Source: Cryobacterium sinapicolor (GTDB lineage: Bacteria; Actinomycetota; Actinomycetes; Actinomycetales; Microbacteriaceae). From it: DNA of 64,000 nt. Positions 1-11,949 of this stretch are shown here, in pieces; the stretch's first letter is position 1; the number at the start of each line of letters is the position of its first letter. The translations under genes were made by a program, and so were the position numbers. The notes below the pieces were generated by a model. The model was not told where the DNA came from. It did not search any database and worked only from the letters and a program-made list of their open reading frames with translations. The stretch is from positions 344-64,343 of the forward strand of contig NZ_SOGQ01000009.1 of the NCBI RefSeq assembly GCF_004403465.1. The letters run 5' to 3'.

Positions 1-53
1 TCGCCCGGGCGTGTCACACCCCGAAAGACAGAACAACCAGGCAGCATCCGTCA

Positions 54-89
54 CTGAATCAGACCCTGAATCAGGCCCTGAATCAGACG
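54..89. repeat. 12-bp tandem repeat x3 across the tyrS stop codon
   Basis: Three head-to-tail copies of CTGAATCAGRCC run from 54 to 89 and include the last bases of tyrS. Read in the tyrS direction the unit length of 12 keeps frame, so each copy supplies a further in-frame TGA. No hairpin is obvious. Confidence 0.8.
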
Positions 90-1384
90 ACGAAGACGCC
101 GGCCAGGGTCTTCTTCCCGCGGCGCAGCACGGCCACTCCCCCGGGAAGCACGGCACCCTCGATGGTCTGGTCGTCGGCCAGCACCTTCACGTTGTTGAGG
201 TAGACCCCACCCTGGCTGATGGCACGGCGCGCTTCGCTCAGACTCATGCTGAGTCCGGTGTCGACCAACAGCTGAACCACAGGGGCGTGCGGTGCGGTCG
301 TCGTGTTGGGAAGTTCCCGCAGGGCAGCTTCGAGGGTGGCCTCGTCGAGATCGGACAGCTCGCCCTGACCGAAGAGGGCGTGCGCGGCCTGGATGGCAGC
401 ATCCGTTGCGGCCCTGCCGTGAACGAGGCTCGTCACCGACACAGCGAGCGTGCGCTGGGCGAGGCGTTTGAACGGTTCCGTCGCCACGGCCTCCTCGAGT
501 TCCGCGATGTCGGCCCGGGTCAGGAAGGTGAACACCTTGAGCCGGTTGATGACGTCGGCATCGTCGGTGTTGAGCCAGAACTGATAAAACGCGTACGGGC
601 TGGTGAGGGTGGGGTCCAGCCACACCGCGTTGCCCTCGCTCTTGCCGAACTTGGTGCCGTCACTGTTGGTGATCAGCGGGGTGCCGATGGCGTGGGCACC
701 CTCCCCCTCCGCCTTGCGGATGAGGTCGATGCCGCTGGTGAGGTTGCCCCACTGGTCGCTGCCTCCGGTTTGCAGCACGCAGCCGTACGTGCGGAACAGC
801 TCGAGGAAGTCCATCCCCTGCAGCACCTGGTAGCTGAACTCGGTGTAGCTGATGCCGGCGTCGGAATTCAGCCGGGCGCTGACGGCATCCTTTTTGAGCA
901 TGCTGCCGACCCGGAAGTATTTGCCGATGTCGCGCAGGAAGTCGATGGCGCTGAGTGGGGCGGTCCAGTCGAGGTTGTTCACCAGGGTGACGGCGTTGTC
1001 ACCCTCCGAGCTCAGAAAGCGCGAGACCTGGGCCTGGAGGTAGCCCACCCACTGGCCGACGACATCCCGGGAGTTCAGGGTGCGCTCGGCTGTGGGGCGC
1101 GGATCGCCGATCAGGCCGGTGGACCCGCCGACCAGGCCGAGGGGCTTGTGGCCGGCCAGCTGCAGCCGGCGCATGAGCAGCAGCTGCACGAGGTTACCGA
1201 GGTGCAGGCTCGGGGCGGTCGGGTCGAAGCCGCAGTAGAACGTGACCGGCGGCCCAGCGAGCAGCTCGCGCAGTTCACCGGTGTCGGTGGACACCTGAAC
1301 CAGGCCTCGCCAGGAGATCTCCTCCCAGACGTCGTCAAAGGTCGGGTCGTTGGCTTGCAGGGCGAGGATGGCTGGATCTGACAC
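83..1384 (-). CDS. tyrS: Tyrosyl-tRNA synthetase
   Basis: Cytoplasmic class I aminoacyl-tRNA synthetase that activates tyrosine and charges tRNA-Tyr. The 433-residue protein has the bacterial TyrRS length. It carries the HIGH-type motif HLGN at residues 61-64, the KMSKS-type motif KFGKS at 245-249, and an S4-like RNA-binding C-terminus rich in VYLNNVKV-type sequence. The start is GTG; a TAACCT hexamer lies exactly 6 nt upstream with no Shine-Dalgarno sequence, so the mRNA is probably leaderless. It is separated from mpg and argH, its usual actinobacterial neighbours, by an oppositely oriented regulator/membrane pair. Confidence 0.97.
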   Translation of the reverse strand: MSDPAILALQANDPTFDDVWEEISWRGLVQVSTDTGELRELLAGPPVTFYCGFDPTAPSLHLGNLVQLLLMRRLQLAGHKPLGLVGGSTGLIGDPRPTAERTLNSRDVVGQWVGYLQAQVSRFLSSEGDNAVTLVNNLDWTAPLSAIDFLRDIGKYFRVGSMLKKDAVSARLNSDAGISYTEFSYQVLQGMDFLELFRTYGCVLQTGGSDQWGNLTSGIDLIRKAEGEGAHAIGTPLITNSDGTKFGKSEGNAVWLDPTLTSPYAFYQFWLNTDDADVINRLKVFTFLTRADIAELEEAVATEPFKRLAQRTLAVSVTSLVHGRAATDAAIQAAHALFGQGELSDLDEATLEAALRELPNTTTAPHAPVVQLLVDTGLSMSLSEARRAISQGGVYLNNVKVLADDQTIEGAVLPGGVAVLRRGKKTLAGVFVV

Positions 1385-1390
1385 GAGTCA

Positions 1391-1396
1391 AGGTTA
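1391..1396 (-). promoter_or_regulatory. Leaderless -10 hexamer for tyrS
   Basis: TAACCT, 6 nt before the GTG start. No clear -35. Confidence 0.55.
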
Positions 1397-1460
1397 CCAG
1401 CGCCCGTCTCACTGCCCAGGGGTTCATGGCCCGACCTTGATCGACGCATATTAAGTCTAG

Positions 1461-1486
1461 AAGCTGAATGAGAGTATATTCAGCTT
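1461..1486. promoter_or_regulatory. Palindromic operator between tyrS and the SatD-like gene
   Basis: Perfect inverted repeat AAGCTGAAT - 8 nt - ATTCAGCTT in the 146-bp divergent region. It lies about 45 bp upstream of the SatD-like start and in an AT-rich pocket unlike its surroundings. A further AAGCTT half-site follows at 1489-1494. Its position suggests an operator controlling the SatD-like gene, possibly by that protein itself, but the binding factor is inferred. Confidence 0.55.
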
Positions 1487-1530
1487 GGAAGCTTTAGATC
1501 AGTCCACCAGCTCCGTCGGAGGTCCTGCCC

Positions 1531-2226
1531 ATGTTCGTCATCACAGCCGACCAGATCGGCAGCCGCAACGATCGCGATCGAGCGGGCGAGATGATCGCTG
1601 AACTCGTGGCCGCGTTCGGCCCGGCGTTCACGCTGCCGCCCGACCAAACGGCCGGCGACGAGATCCAGCTGCTGCTGCCCGATGCGGGCACGAGCCTCGC
1701 CGCGGTTCTCGCGCTGCATCGCTCCGGCCACTGGAGCATCGGGCTCGGCATCGGCGATCTGCGCACTCCCCTGGCGGAGACGACCCGGCAGGCCTCCGGC
1801 GGCGCGTTCGTCGCGGCCCGGGCGGCCGTGACGCGGGCGAAGAAGGCCGAGGCCCGGTTCAGCCTCGAGTCCGACCCGGCGATCGACCGTGCCGTGGCCG
1901 ACCCGGCTGGTGATGGTGATCGTCCTGCCGCCCCTGCCTCCGGTCGCGCCGCCCCGTTGCTTGACACCGACGCGGTGGAGGCGCTGATCACCACCCTGCT
2001 GCTGCTGCGCCAGCGTCGCTCCCCGGAGGGCTGGGCGGCCATCGACCTGCTGGTGAGCGGGATGTCCCAGGTGGAGATCGCCGCCGAACTCGGCATTTCC
2101 CCCGCGGCCGTCAGCCAGCGCATCCGAAACGCCCTCTGGAGGGTCGACCAGTCCGCCCAGCCCGCACTGGTTAGGCTGCTGGAGAACCTCGAGCACGCCG
2201 CGACCGAAACGGACCCCTCCACATGA
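1531..2226 (+). CDS. SatD-family protein with C-terminal helix-turn-helix
   Basis: 231 residues. The N-terminus (VITADQIGSR at about residues 3-12, followed by a conserved alpha/beta region to about residue 125) resembles SatD-family proteins. After an Ala/Pro-rich linker, residues about 170-215 form a sigma-region-4-like helix-turn-helix (GMSQVEIAAELGISPAAVSQ). This architecture suggests a transcription regulator whose N-domain senses an unknown signal; no biochemical activity can be assigned. GGAGG lies 8 nt before the ATG. Its stop overlaps the next gene by 4 nt (ATGA), so the two are translationally coupled. A palindromic operator candidate lies just upstream. Confidence 0.75.
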   Translation: MFVITADQIGSRNDRDRAGEMIAELVAAFGPAFTLPPDQTAGDEIQLLLPDAGTSLAAVLALHRSGHWSIGLGIGDLRTPLAETTRQASGGAFVAARAAVTRAKKAEARFSLESDPAIDRAVADPAGDGDRPAAPASGRAAPLLDTDAVEALITTLLLLRQRRSPEGWAAIDLLVSGMSQVEIAAELGISPAAVSQRIRNALWRVDQSAQPALVRLLENLEHAATETDPST

Positions 2227-2900
2227 TCTCCTCGTCCTTCCCGATCGTGGCCTACCTCTACTGGATGACGCTCCTGGTCGTCACCTCCGGCTCGCTGGTC
2301 TTCGCCATCCTCGCGTTCCGACGCCAGAGGCTGCAGTTCGCCGCGATCGCCGCCGGCGCCCTCGCGGCGGCACTCATGATCGCCGCGCTCCCCTCCCCCG
2401 GCGGTGCGACCGTGTCGGGCGTGCTCCTCGGCATGCTGGCCCTCGGCCTCGCCGTGGTCGGCGGCGGCCCGGCGGCGCTGCTCGCGCTGCGGCTGGCCAC
2501 GAACAACTCGGTCCCCCAGGGTCAGCACGGCGGAATCCTGGTCGAGAACGGCGCCCCGGTTGCGCCCATTGCACCGGAGCCGGCTCCGACAGATGCGCCC
2601 GCTGCCGCCGGCACGGAAGACGCTCCCGGTGCGCCCGGTGCACACGGTGCTCGGGGTGCTTTCGTGCACGAGGTGCTGCGCGGCGGCTTGATGATCGGCA
2701 TCCTGGAGCGCCTGGCCGTGGCCGGGGCGATCCTGGCCGGTTTCCCGGAGGCCATCGCGGTTGTCGTGGCGATCAAGGGTGTCGGCCGGTTCACCGAGCT
2801 GGCCACTGCCGAGGCCCGCGAGCGGTTCATCATCGGCACCCTGGCCAGCCTGATCTGGGCGTGCGCGTGCGCCGCCCTGGTGCAGATCGCCCTGACGTAG
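2223..2900 (+). CDS. Integral membrane protein paired with SatD-like gene
   Basis: 225 residues with about five hydrophobic segments: residues about 8-30, 38-60, 65-90, then two after a 50-residue Pro/Ala/Gly-rich linker, the last at the C-terminus. The part after the linker carries the pattern IGILERLAVAG, AIKGVGRF and IIGTLASLIWA, which I associate with small actinobacterial membrane proteins found next to SatD genes (recollection, not a search). The function is unknown. Coupling to the upstream gene through an ATGA overlap implies that the two proteins act together, perhaps as a membrane sensor or transporter with its cytoplasmic regulator. Confidence 0.7.
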   Translation: MISSSFPIVAYLYWMTLLVVTSGSLVFAILAFRRQRLQFAAIAAGALAAALMIAALPSPGGATVSGVLLGMLALGLAVVGGGPAALLALRLATNNSVPQGQHGGILVENGAPVAPIAPEPAPTDAPAAAGTEDAPGAPGAHGARGAFVHEVLRGGLMIGILERLAVAGAILAGFPEAIAVVVAIKGVGRFTELATAEARERFIIGTLASLIWACACAALVQIALT

Positions 2901-2997
2901 TGGGCATCACGGGTGCAGCTCCGTGCCCGGCGTCGAACGGGGCGGAAGTACCAGGGCCGAGTCCGAGGACATCCGTGGCCACCAGTTGCACGTAACT

Positions 2998-3063
2998 GCG
3001 GAGAGTTTCGCGACATGCCGCTCCGGCCAGCCAGCAGAACCGGCGATTCCCGAAAATCTCCGC
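2998..3063. repeat. 66-nt imperfect hairpin at convergent junction
   Basis: Arms GCGGAGAGTTTCGCG (2998-3012) and CCCGAAAATCTCCGC (3049-3063) pair at 13 of 15 positions around a GC-rich loop. It is the main structure in the 211-bp region between the + strand membrane gene and - strand mpg. It may be a bidirectional terminator or a relative of the 85-nt hairpins, because both share GGAGATTTT. Confidence 0.5.
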
Positions 3064-3111
3064 GACACCGTGACGACGGATGCCGCGGCGCGGCCCGGCG
3101 ACGGCCCGAGC

Positions 3112-6369
<3,258 letters not shown>

Positions 6370-6383
6370 GGTTCTCCCTATAT

Positions 6384-6397
6384 ATAGATCTGTTCAA
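6384..6397 (-). promoter_or_regulatory. TTGAACA-ATCTAT motif upstream of argG
   Basis: TTGAACA, one G, ATCTAT, 14 nt upstream of the argG ATG. An almost identical TTGAACAATCTAT stands at 7436-7448 before argF. It could be a promoter part or an arginine-regulator site; it does not match the E. coli ARG box closely. Confidence 0.4.
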
Positions 6398-6429
6398 GTT
6401 TACGGATACACGGCCACGCCCGAGAGTGG

Positions 6430-6479
6430 CCGTTCCGGTCGAGAGTGACCGCTCTACCGGGCACTCTCGACCGGAACGG
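6430..6479. repeat. Perfect 18-bp inverted repeat between argF and argG
   Basis: CCGTTCCGGTCGAGAGTG at 6430-6447 and its exact reverse complement at 6462-6479, separated by 14 nt. It starts three bases after the argF stop codon in transcription order, so it may terminate argF transcripts, though no U-tract follows. Its flank (CGAGAGTGGCCGTT) resembles the hairpin at 11851-11924, suggesting a repeat family. Confidence 0.75.
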
Positions 6480-6482
6480 GCA

Positions 6483-7415
6483 CTATACGCGGGGGTTTTG
6501 GGCGAGCAGCCAGACGAGCAGCGCCTTCTGGGCGTGTAGGCGGTTCTCCGCCTCGTCCCAAATGATGCTCTGCGTGCCGTCGATCACGTCGGCGTCGACC
6601 TCATACCCGCGGTCGGCGGGCAGGCAGTGCATGAAGTGCGCGTCGGGCTTGGCGAGGGCCATCATGGCCGCGTCCACCCGGTAGCGGCCGAGGTCGCTGA
6701 GGCGGGTCGCCTTCTCCTCTTCCTTGCCCATCGACACCCAGGTGTCGGTGATGACCACGTCGACGTCGGCGACGGCGGCGAGCGGGTCGGTGAAGAGCTC
6801 GACGGAGCCGCCTGTGTGCAGGGCGATGGCCGCGGCATCCGCGACGACCGCGTCGGTGGGCGTGTAGCCGGCCGGGGAGGCGATGCGCACGTGCATGCCC
6901 GCGGTCGCGCCGGCGAGCAGGTAGGACTGACCCATGTTGCAGGCGCCGTCGCCGACGAACACGAGCGTCTGGCCGGCGAGGTCGCCGCGGTGCTCGCGGA
7001 TGGTGAGCAGGTCGGCGAGCAGCTGGCAGGGGTGGAAGTCGTCGGAGAGGGCGTTGACGACGGGCACCGTGGTACCGAGGGCCATCTCCTCGAGTCCGGC
7101 CTGACCGTAGGTGCGCCAGACGATCGCGGCCACTTGGCGTTCGAGCACACGGGCCGTGTCGGAGGCGGTTTCCTTGCCGCCGAGCTGGCTGTTCGCGGTG
7201 CTGATGATCAGCGGGCTGCCACCGAGGTCGGCGATTCCCACGGCGAAGGAGACCCGGGTGCGGGTCGAGGACTTGTCGAAGATGACGGCCACGGTCTGCG
7301 GGCCGGCCAGGGGTTTGGCCGCGAATCGGTCGCGCTTCAGCTCCAGGGCAAGGTCGAGGATCTCGGCCTGTTCGGCCGGTGAGATATCGTCGTCGCGCAG
7401 GAAATGGCGGGTCAC
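6483..7415 (-). CDS. argF: Ornithine carbamoyltransferase
   Basis: Forms citrulline from ornithine and carbamoyl phosphate. Family motifs are clear: carbamoyl-phosphate binding SSTRTRVSF at about residues 50-58, HPCQLLAD at about 131, and the ornithine-side loop FMHCLPADRGYE near residue 265. The 310 residues are normal for an anabolic OTCase. GTG start; a 37-bp gap follows argD. It is last in argC-J-B-D-F. Confidence 0.96.
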   Translation of the reverse strand: MTRHFLRDDDISPAEQAEILDLALELKRDRFAAKPLAGPQTVAVIFDKSSTRTRVSFAVGIADLGGSPLIISTANSQLGGKETASDTARVLERQVAAIVWRTYGQAGLEEMALGTTVPVVNALSDDFHPCQLLADLLTIREHRGDLAGQTLVFVGDGACNMGQSYLLAGATAGMHVRIASPAGYTPTDAVVADAAAIALHTGGSVELFTDPLAAVADVDVVITDTWVSMGKEEEKATRLSDLGRYRVDAAMMALAKPDAHFMHCLPADRGYEVDADVIDGTQSIIWDEAENRLHAQKALLVWLLAQNPRV

Positions 7416-7452
7416 GGAGTCACTTTCACTGTCAGGAATAGATTGTTCAACT

Positions 7453-8678
<1,226 letters not shown>

Positions 8679-8682
<4 letters not shown>

Positions 8683-9614
8683 GCCGGGACCACTTCGGTT
8701 CCGATCCCGCTGCCGGTGAAGACCTCGAGCAGGATCGAGTGCGGCACGCGGCCGTCGATGATGGCCGCCTTCGCGACCCCGCCCTCGACAGCGTCGAGGC
8801 AGGCCGTCATCTTGGGGATCATCCCCGACTCGAGCCCCGGAAGCAGGGAGCGGAGCGAGTCCACGTCGATGACCGACACCAGCGAGTCGCGGTTGGGCCA
8901 GTCGCTGTACAGCCCGGCAACATCAGTCAGGATGACCAGTTTGGCGGCGCCGAGGGCGACCGCGAGGGCCGCGGCGGCGGCGTCGGCGTTGATGTTCAGG
9001 GACTGGCCCGGGACATCCGTGTCGGGTGCGATCGAGGAGACGACCGGGATGCGGCCGGCGGCGAGCTGGGCGTGCACGGCCGCGGGGTCGACGCCGATCA
9101 CGTCGCCGACCAGCCCGAGGTCGACCTCCTCGCCGTCGATGACGGTGCCGCGCCGGCGGCCCTGGAACAGCCCGGCGTCCTCGCCGGAAAGCCCGGCCGA
9201 CAGGGGGCCGTGCTGGTTGATGCGGCTGACCAGCTCGCGGTTGATCTGGCCGGTGAGCACCATGCGCACCACGTCCATCGCCTCGGGCGTGGTCACCCGG
9301 TAGCCGCCGCGGAACTCGCTCTCGATGCCGAGCCGGTCGAGCATCGCCGAAATCTGCGGGCCGCCGCCGTGCACGACGACCGGGCGGATGCCGGCGTAGC
9401 GCAGGTAGACCATGTCCTCGGCGAACGCGCGCTGCAGTTCCTCGCTGACCATGGCGTTGCCGCCGAACTTAACCACGATGATCTGGTCGTGGAACCGCTT
9501 GAGCCAGGGCAGCGACTCGATCAGCGTGGCAGCCTTGACGGCCGCCTCCGCCCGGCTGTTCGTCTCGTCACCGGTGGTTGCCCCGTCGCCTGCGTTCTTC
9601 AGGATCAGACTCAA
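8679..9614 (-). CDS. argB: Acetylglutamate kinase
   Basis: Phosphorylates N-acetylglutamate, usually the feedback-controlled step. Motifs: VVKFGGNAM and [11 protein letters not shown], a nucleotide-binding LTDVAGLY, and a C-terminal [16 protein letters not shown]. The best start is TTG at 9614, giving 311 residues and a TTGA overlap with argJ like the other junctions of this operon. A later GTG would shorten it by about 25 residues. Confidence 0.95.
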
Positions 9615-10783
9615 CTCGAGTACGCGCTGTTCTCTTCGACGTAGGCGTGGGTGAGGTCGTTGGTCCAGATTGTGGCCGTCTCGGTTCCCTCGTGCAGGTC
9701 GATCAGCACGGAGACCGAGCGGGGGGTCAAGTCGACGAGCTCGCGCGGCTGGTCGGGCTCCCCCGCGGTGCAGACCTGCACACCATTGATGGAGACGTCG
9801 ATGCCGTAGGGGTCGAAGGCGGCGTCGGTCGTGCCGACCGCGGCGAGCACGCGGCCCCAGTTCGGGTCGTTGCCGAAGATGGCGGTCTTGAACAGGTTGC
9901 TGCGGGAGACGGCGCGGGCGACCGTGACGGCGTCAGTCTCGGTGCCGGCGTTCCGCACCGTGATGGCCACGTCGTGGGCGGACCCCTCGGCGTCGGCCTG
10001 CAGCTGCAGGGTGAGGTCCTGGCAGATGGCGATCAGGGCATCCGTGAACTCGGCCAGGTCGGCGGTGACCCCGCTCGCGCCGGAGCCGAGGAGGGTGACG
10101 GTGTCGTTGGTCGACATGCAGCCGTCGGAGTCGAGGCGGTCGAACGTGACCCGGGTTGCCTGGCGGAGGGCCACGTCGAGTTGCTCGGAGTCGAGCACGG
10201 CGTCGGTGGTCAGCACCACGAGCATGGTGGCCAGGCCGGGTGCGAGCATGCCGGCGCCCTTGGCCATGCCGCCGATGATCCAGCCGGCGTCGGCCACGAG
10301 CATGGTCTGCTTGGGCGTCGTGTCGGTGGTCATGATCGCCTGTGCCGCGGCGAGGCCGGCGGCGTCGGAGGTGGCCGTCTCACCCTGCAAAGCGAGGGTG
10401 GCATCCCAGACGCCGGCGGTGATCTTGCCCAGGTCGAGCTGCTCGCCGATCAGGCCGGTGGAGCAGACCAGCACCTCGCCGGCGGAGATCGCCAGGCGGT
10501 CGGCGATGGCCTCGGCCGTGGCGTGCGTGGTCTGGAAGCCGATGCTGCCGGTGTAGCAGTTCGCGCCGCCCGAGTTGAGCACGATGGCCTTGACCCGGCC
10601 GGTCTTCATGACCTGCTCGCTCCAGAGAACGGGGTTCGCCTTGCAGCGGTTGCTGGTGAAGACGCTGGCCGCGCTGGTGAGCGGGCCGAGGTTCTGCACG
10701 ACGGCGAGGTCGAGCCCGCCGGAATGCTTCAGACCGGCGGCGACGCCGGCGGCGGCGAACCCGGAGGGGGCGGTGACACTCAT
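9611..10783 (-). CDS. argJ: Bifunctional ornithine acetyltransferase / N-acetylglutamate synthase
   Basis: Recycles the acetyl group from N-acetylornithine to glutamate. The autocleavage site, where threonine becomes the N-terminal nucleophile of the beta chain, is visible as APGLATML. 390 residues from ATG 10783, chosen because it forms an ATGA overlap with the argC stop; an ATG seven codons upstream lies inside argC and lacks family similarity. Having argJ means a separate argA and argE are not required for the cycle. Confidence 0.95.
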   Translation of the reverse strand: MSVTAPSGFAAAGVAAGLKHSGGLDLAVVQNLGPLTSAASVFTSNRCKANPVLWSEQVMKTGRVKAIVLNSGGANCYTGSIGFQTTHATAEAIADRLAISAGEVLVCSTGLIGEQLDLGKITAGVWDATLALQGETATSDAAGLAAAQAIMTTDTTPKQTMLVADAGWIIGGMAKGAGMLAPGLATMLVVLTTDAVLDSEQLDVALRQATRVTFDRLDSDGCMSTNDTVTLLGSGASGVTADLAEFTDALIAICQDLTLQLQADAEGSAHDVAITVRNAGTETDAVTVARAVSRSNLFKTAIFGNDPNWGRVLAAVGTTDAAFDPYGIDVSINGVQVCTAGEPDQPRELVDLTPRSVSVLIDLHEGTETATIWTNDLTHAYVEENSAYSS

Positions 10784-11823
10784 GGGGCGACTCCATTCGT
10801 GCAAAGGCCCGCGGTTTCGGGCAGTCCCAGGGCCAGGTTGGCGGACTGGATGGCGGCACCGGCGGTGCCTTTGGTGAGATTGTCGACGGCGGTGATCGTC
10901 ACGACGCGGCCCACGGCCTCGTCGACGGCGAGGCCGATCAGGGCGGTATTGGCACCGAGCACGTCGGCCGTGCGCGGGAACCGACCCTCGGGCAGCACGT
11001 GCACGAACGGCTCGTCGGCGTAGGCCTGCTCCCAGGCGGCGCGCACCGCGGCCGCGGAGGTGCCGGGCACGAGGCGGGCCGTGGCGGTGCAGAGGATGCC
11101 GCGACTCATCGGCACGATCACCGGTGTGAACGAGATGGTCGATTTCGCAGCCCCCGCCCAGCGCAGGCTCTGCTGGATCTCGGGGATGTGGCGGTGCACA
11201 CCGCCCACCGCGTAGGGGTTCGCGGAGCCGAGGATCTCGCCGGCGAGGTTCGGCAGCTTCAGACTCTTGCCCGCGCCGGAGGGTCCGACCGCGAGCACCG
11301 CGACCAGGTCTTCGGGCTCGATCACGCTGGCACGGATGCCCGGCGCCAGCGCCAGCGCCACCGTGCTCGCGTTGCAGCCGGGAGCGGCGATGCGGCGGGA
11401 GCCGGCCAGCCGGGAGCGTTGCGTGCCGCCCGCCACGGGAAGCTCGGGCACACCGTAGGCCCAGGCGCCGAAGTAGTCCCCGCCGTAGAACGCCGCCCAG
11501 TCGGATGCGCTCTCGAGCCGGTGGTCGGCGCCGCAGTCCACGACGAGCGTGTCAGCCGGCAGGTGCGCGGTCAGGGCACCGGATGCCCCATGCGGCAGGG
11601 CGAGGAACACCACGTCGTGCCCGGCGAGGGTTTCGGGCGTGGTGTCGACCAGGGTGAGGTGTGCGAGCGAGCGCAGGTGCGGCTGAACGTCGATCAGACG
11701 CTGGCCCGCATTGCTGTGCGCCGTGACCGTGCGCACCGCGAAGTCGGGGTGCCCGGCCAGCAGACGCAACAATTCACCACCCGCGTAGCCACTCGCACCT
11801 GCCACCGCCACCGAAAAAGACAT
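10780..11823 (-). CDS. argC: N-acetyl-gamma-glutamyl-phosphate reductase
   Basis: NADPH-dependent reductase, first gene of argCJBDF. It has the N-terminal nucleotide loop [19 protein letters not shown], the catalytic cysteine in AAPGCNAS, and [10 protein letters not shown] where many family members have SGAGR. 347 residues. ATG follows a TAGGTT hexamer by 6 nt, with no Shine-Dalgarno sequence, so the operon mRNA probably begins at the start codon. A 34-nt perfect palindrome lies 48 nt upstream. Confidence 0.95.
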   Translation of the reverse strand: MSFSVAVAGASGYAGGELLRLLAGHPDFAVRTVTAHSNAGQRLIDVQPHLRSLAHLTLVDTTPETLAGHDVVFLALPHGASGALTAHLPADTLVVDCGADHRLESASDWAAFYGGDYFGAWAYGVPELPVAGGTQRSRLAGSRRIAAPGCNASTVALALAPGIRASVIEPEDLVAVLAVGPSGAGKSLKLPNLAGEILGSANPYAVGGVHRHIPEIQQSLRWAGAAKSTISFTPVIVPMSRGILCTATARLVPGTSAAAVRAAWEQAYADEPFVHVLPEGRFPRTADVLGANTALIGLAVDEAVGRVVTITAVDNLTKGTAGAAIQSANLALGLPETAGLCTNGVAP

Positions 11824-11829
11824 GTTCCC

Positions 11830-11835
11830 AACCTA
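11830..11835 (-). promoter_or_regulatory. Leaderless -10 hexamer for the argCJBDF operon
   Basis: TAGGTT, 6 nt before argC ATG. Confidence 0.55.
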
Positions 11836-11850
11836 GCGCGCCGCCCCGCG

Positions 11851-11924
11851 CGCCGAGAATCGCCGTTTGCGCCGATAATCGCCGCGTACGCGGCGATTAT
11901 CGGCAGAACGGGCGACTCTCGGCG
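11851..11924. repeat. Nested inverted repeat upstream of argC, with perfect 34-nt palindrome
   Basis: GCCGATAATCGCCGCGT plus its reverse complement forms a gapless palindrome at 11871-11904. Outer arms at 11851-11867 (CGCCGAGAATCGCCGTT) and 11907-11924 also pair, with about two mismatches. It lies between the pheT stop and the argC promoter. Candidates are a pheT terminator (no U-tract), an arg operator, or a second member of the family seen at 6430. Confidence 0.75.
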
Positions 11925-11949
11925 GGAGACGAGCTGGCGCCGGTGAGCG

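Noticed and set aside
11-1381. Long + strand open frame opposite tyrS
   Set aside because: It is antisense to a certain gene; high GC keeps the opposite frame open. Composition (Gly/Val/Glu/Arg-rich) is that of a shadow.
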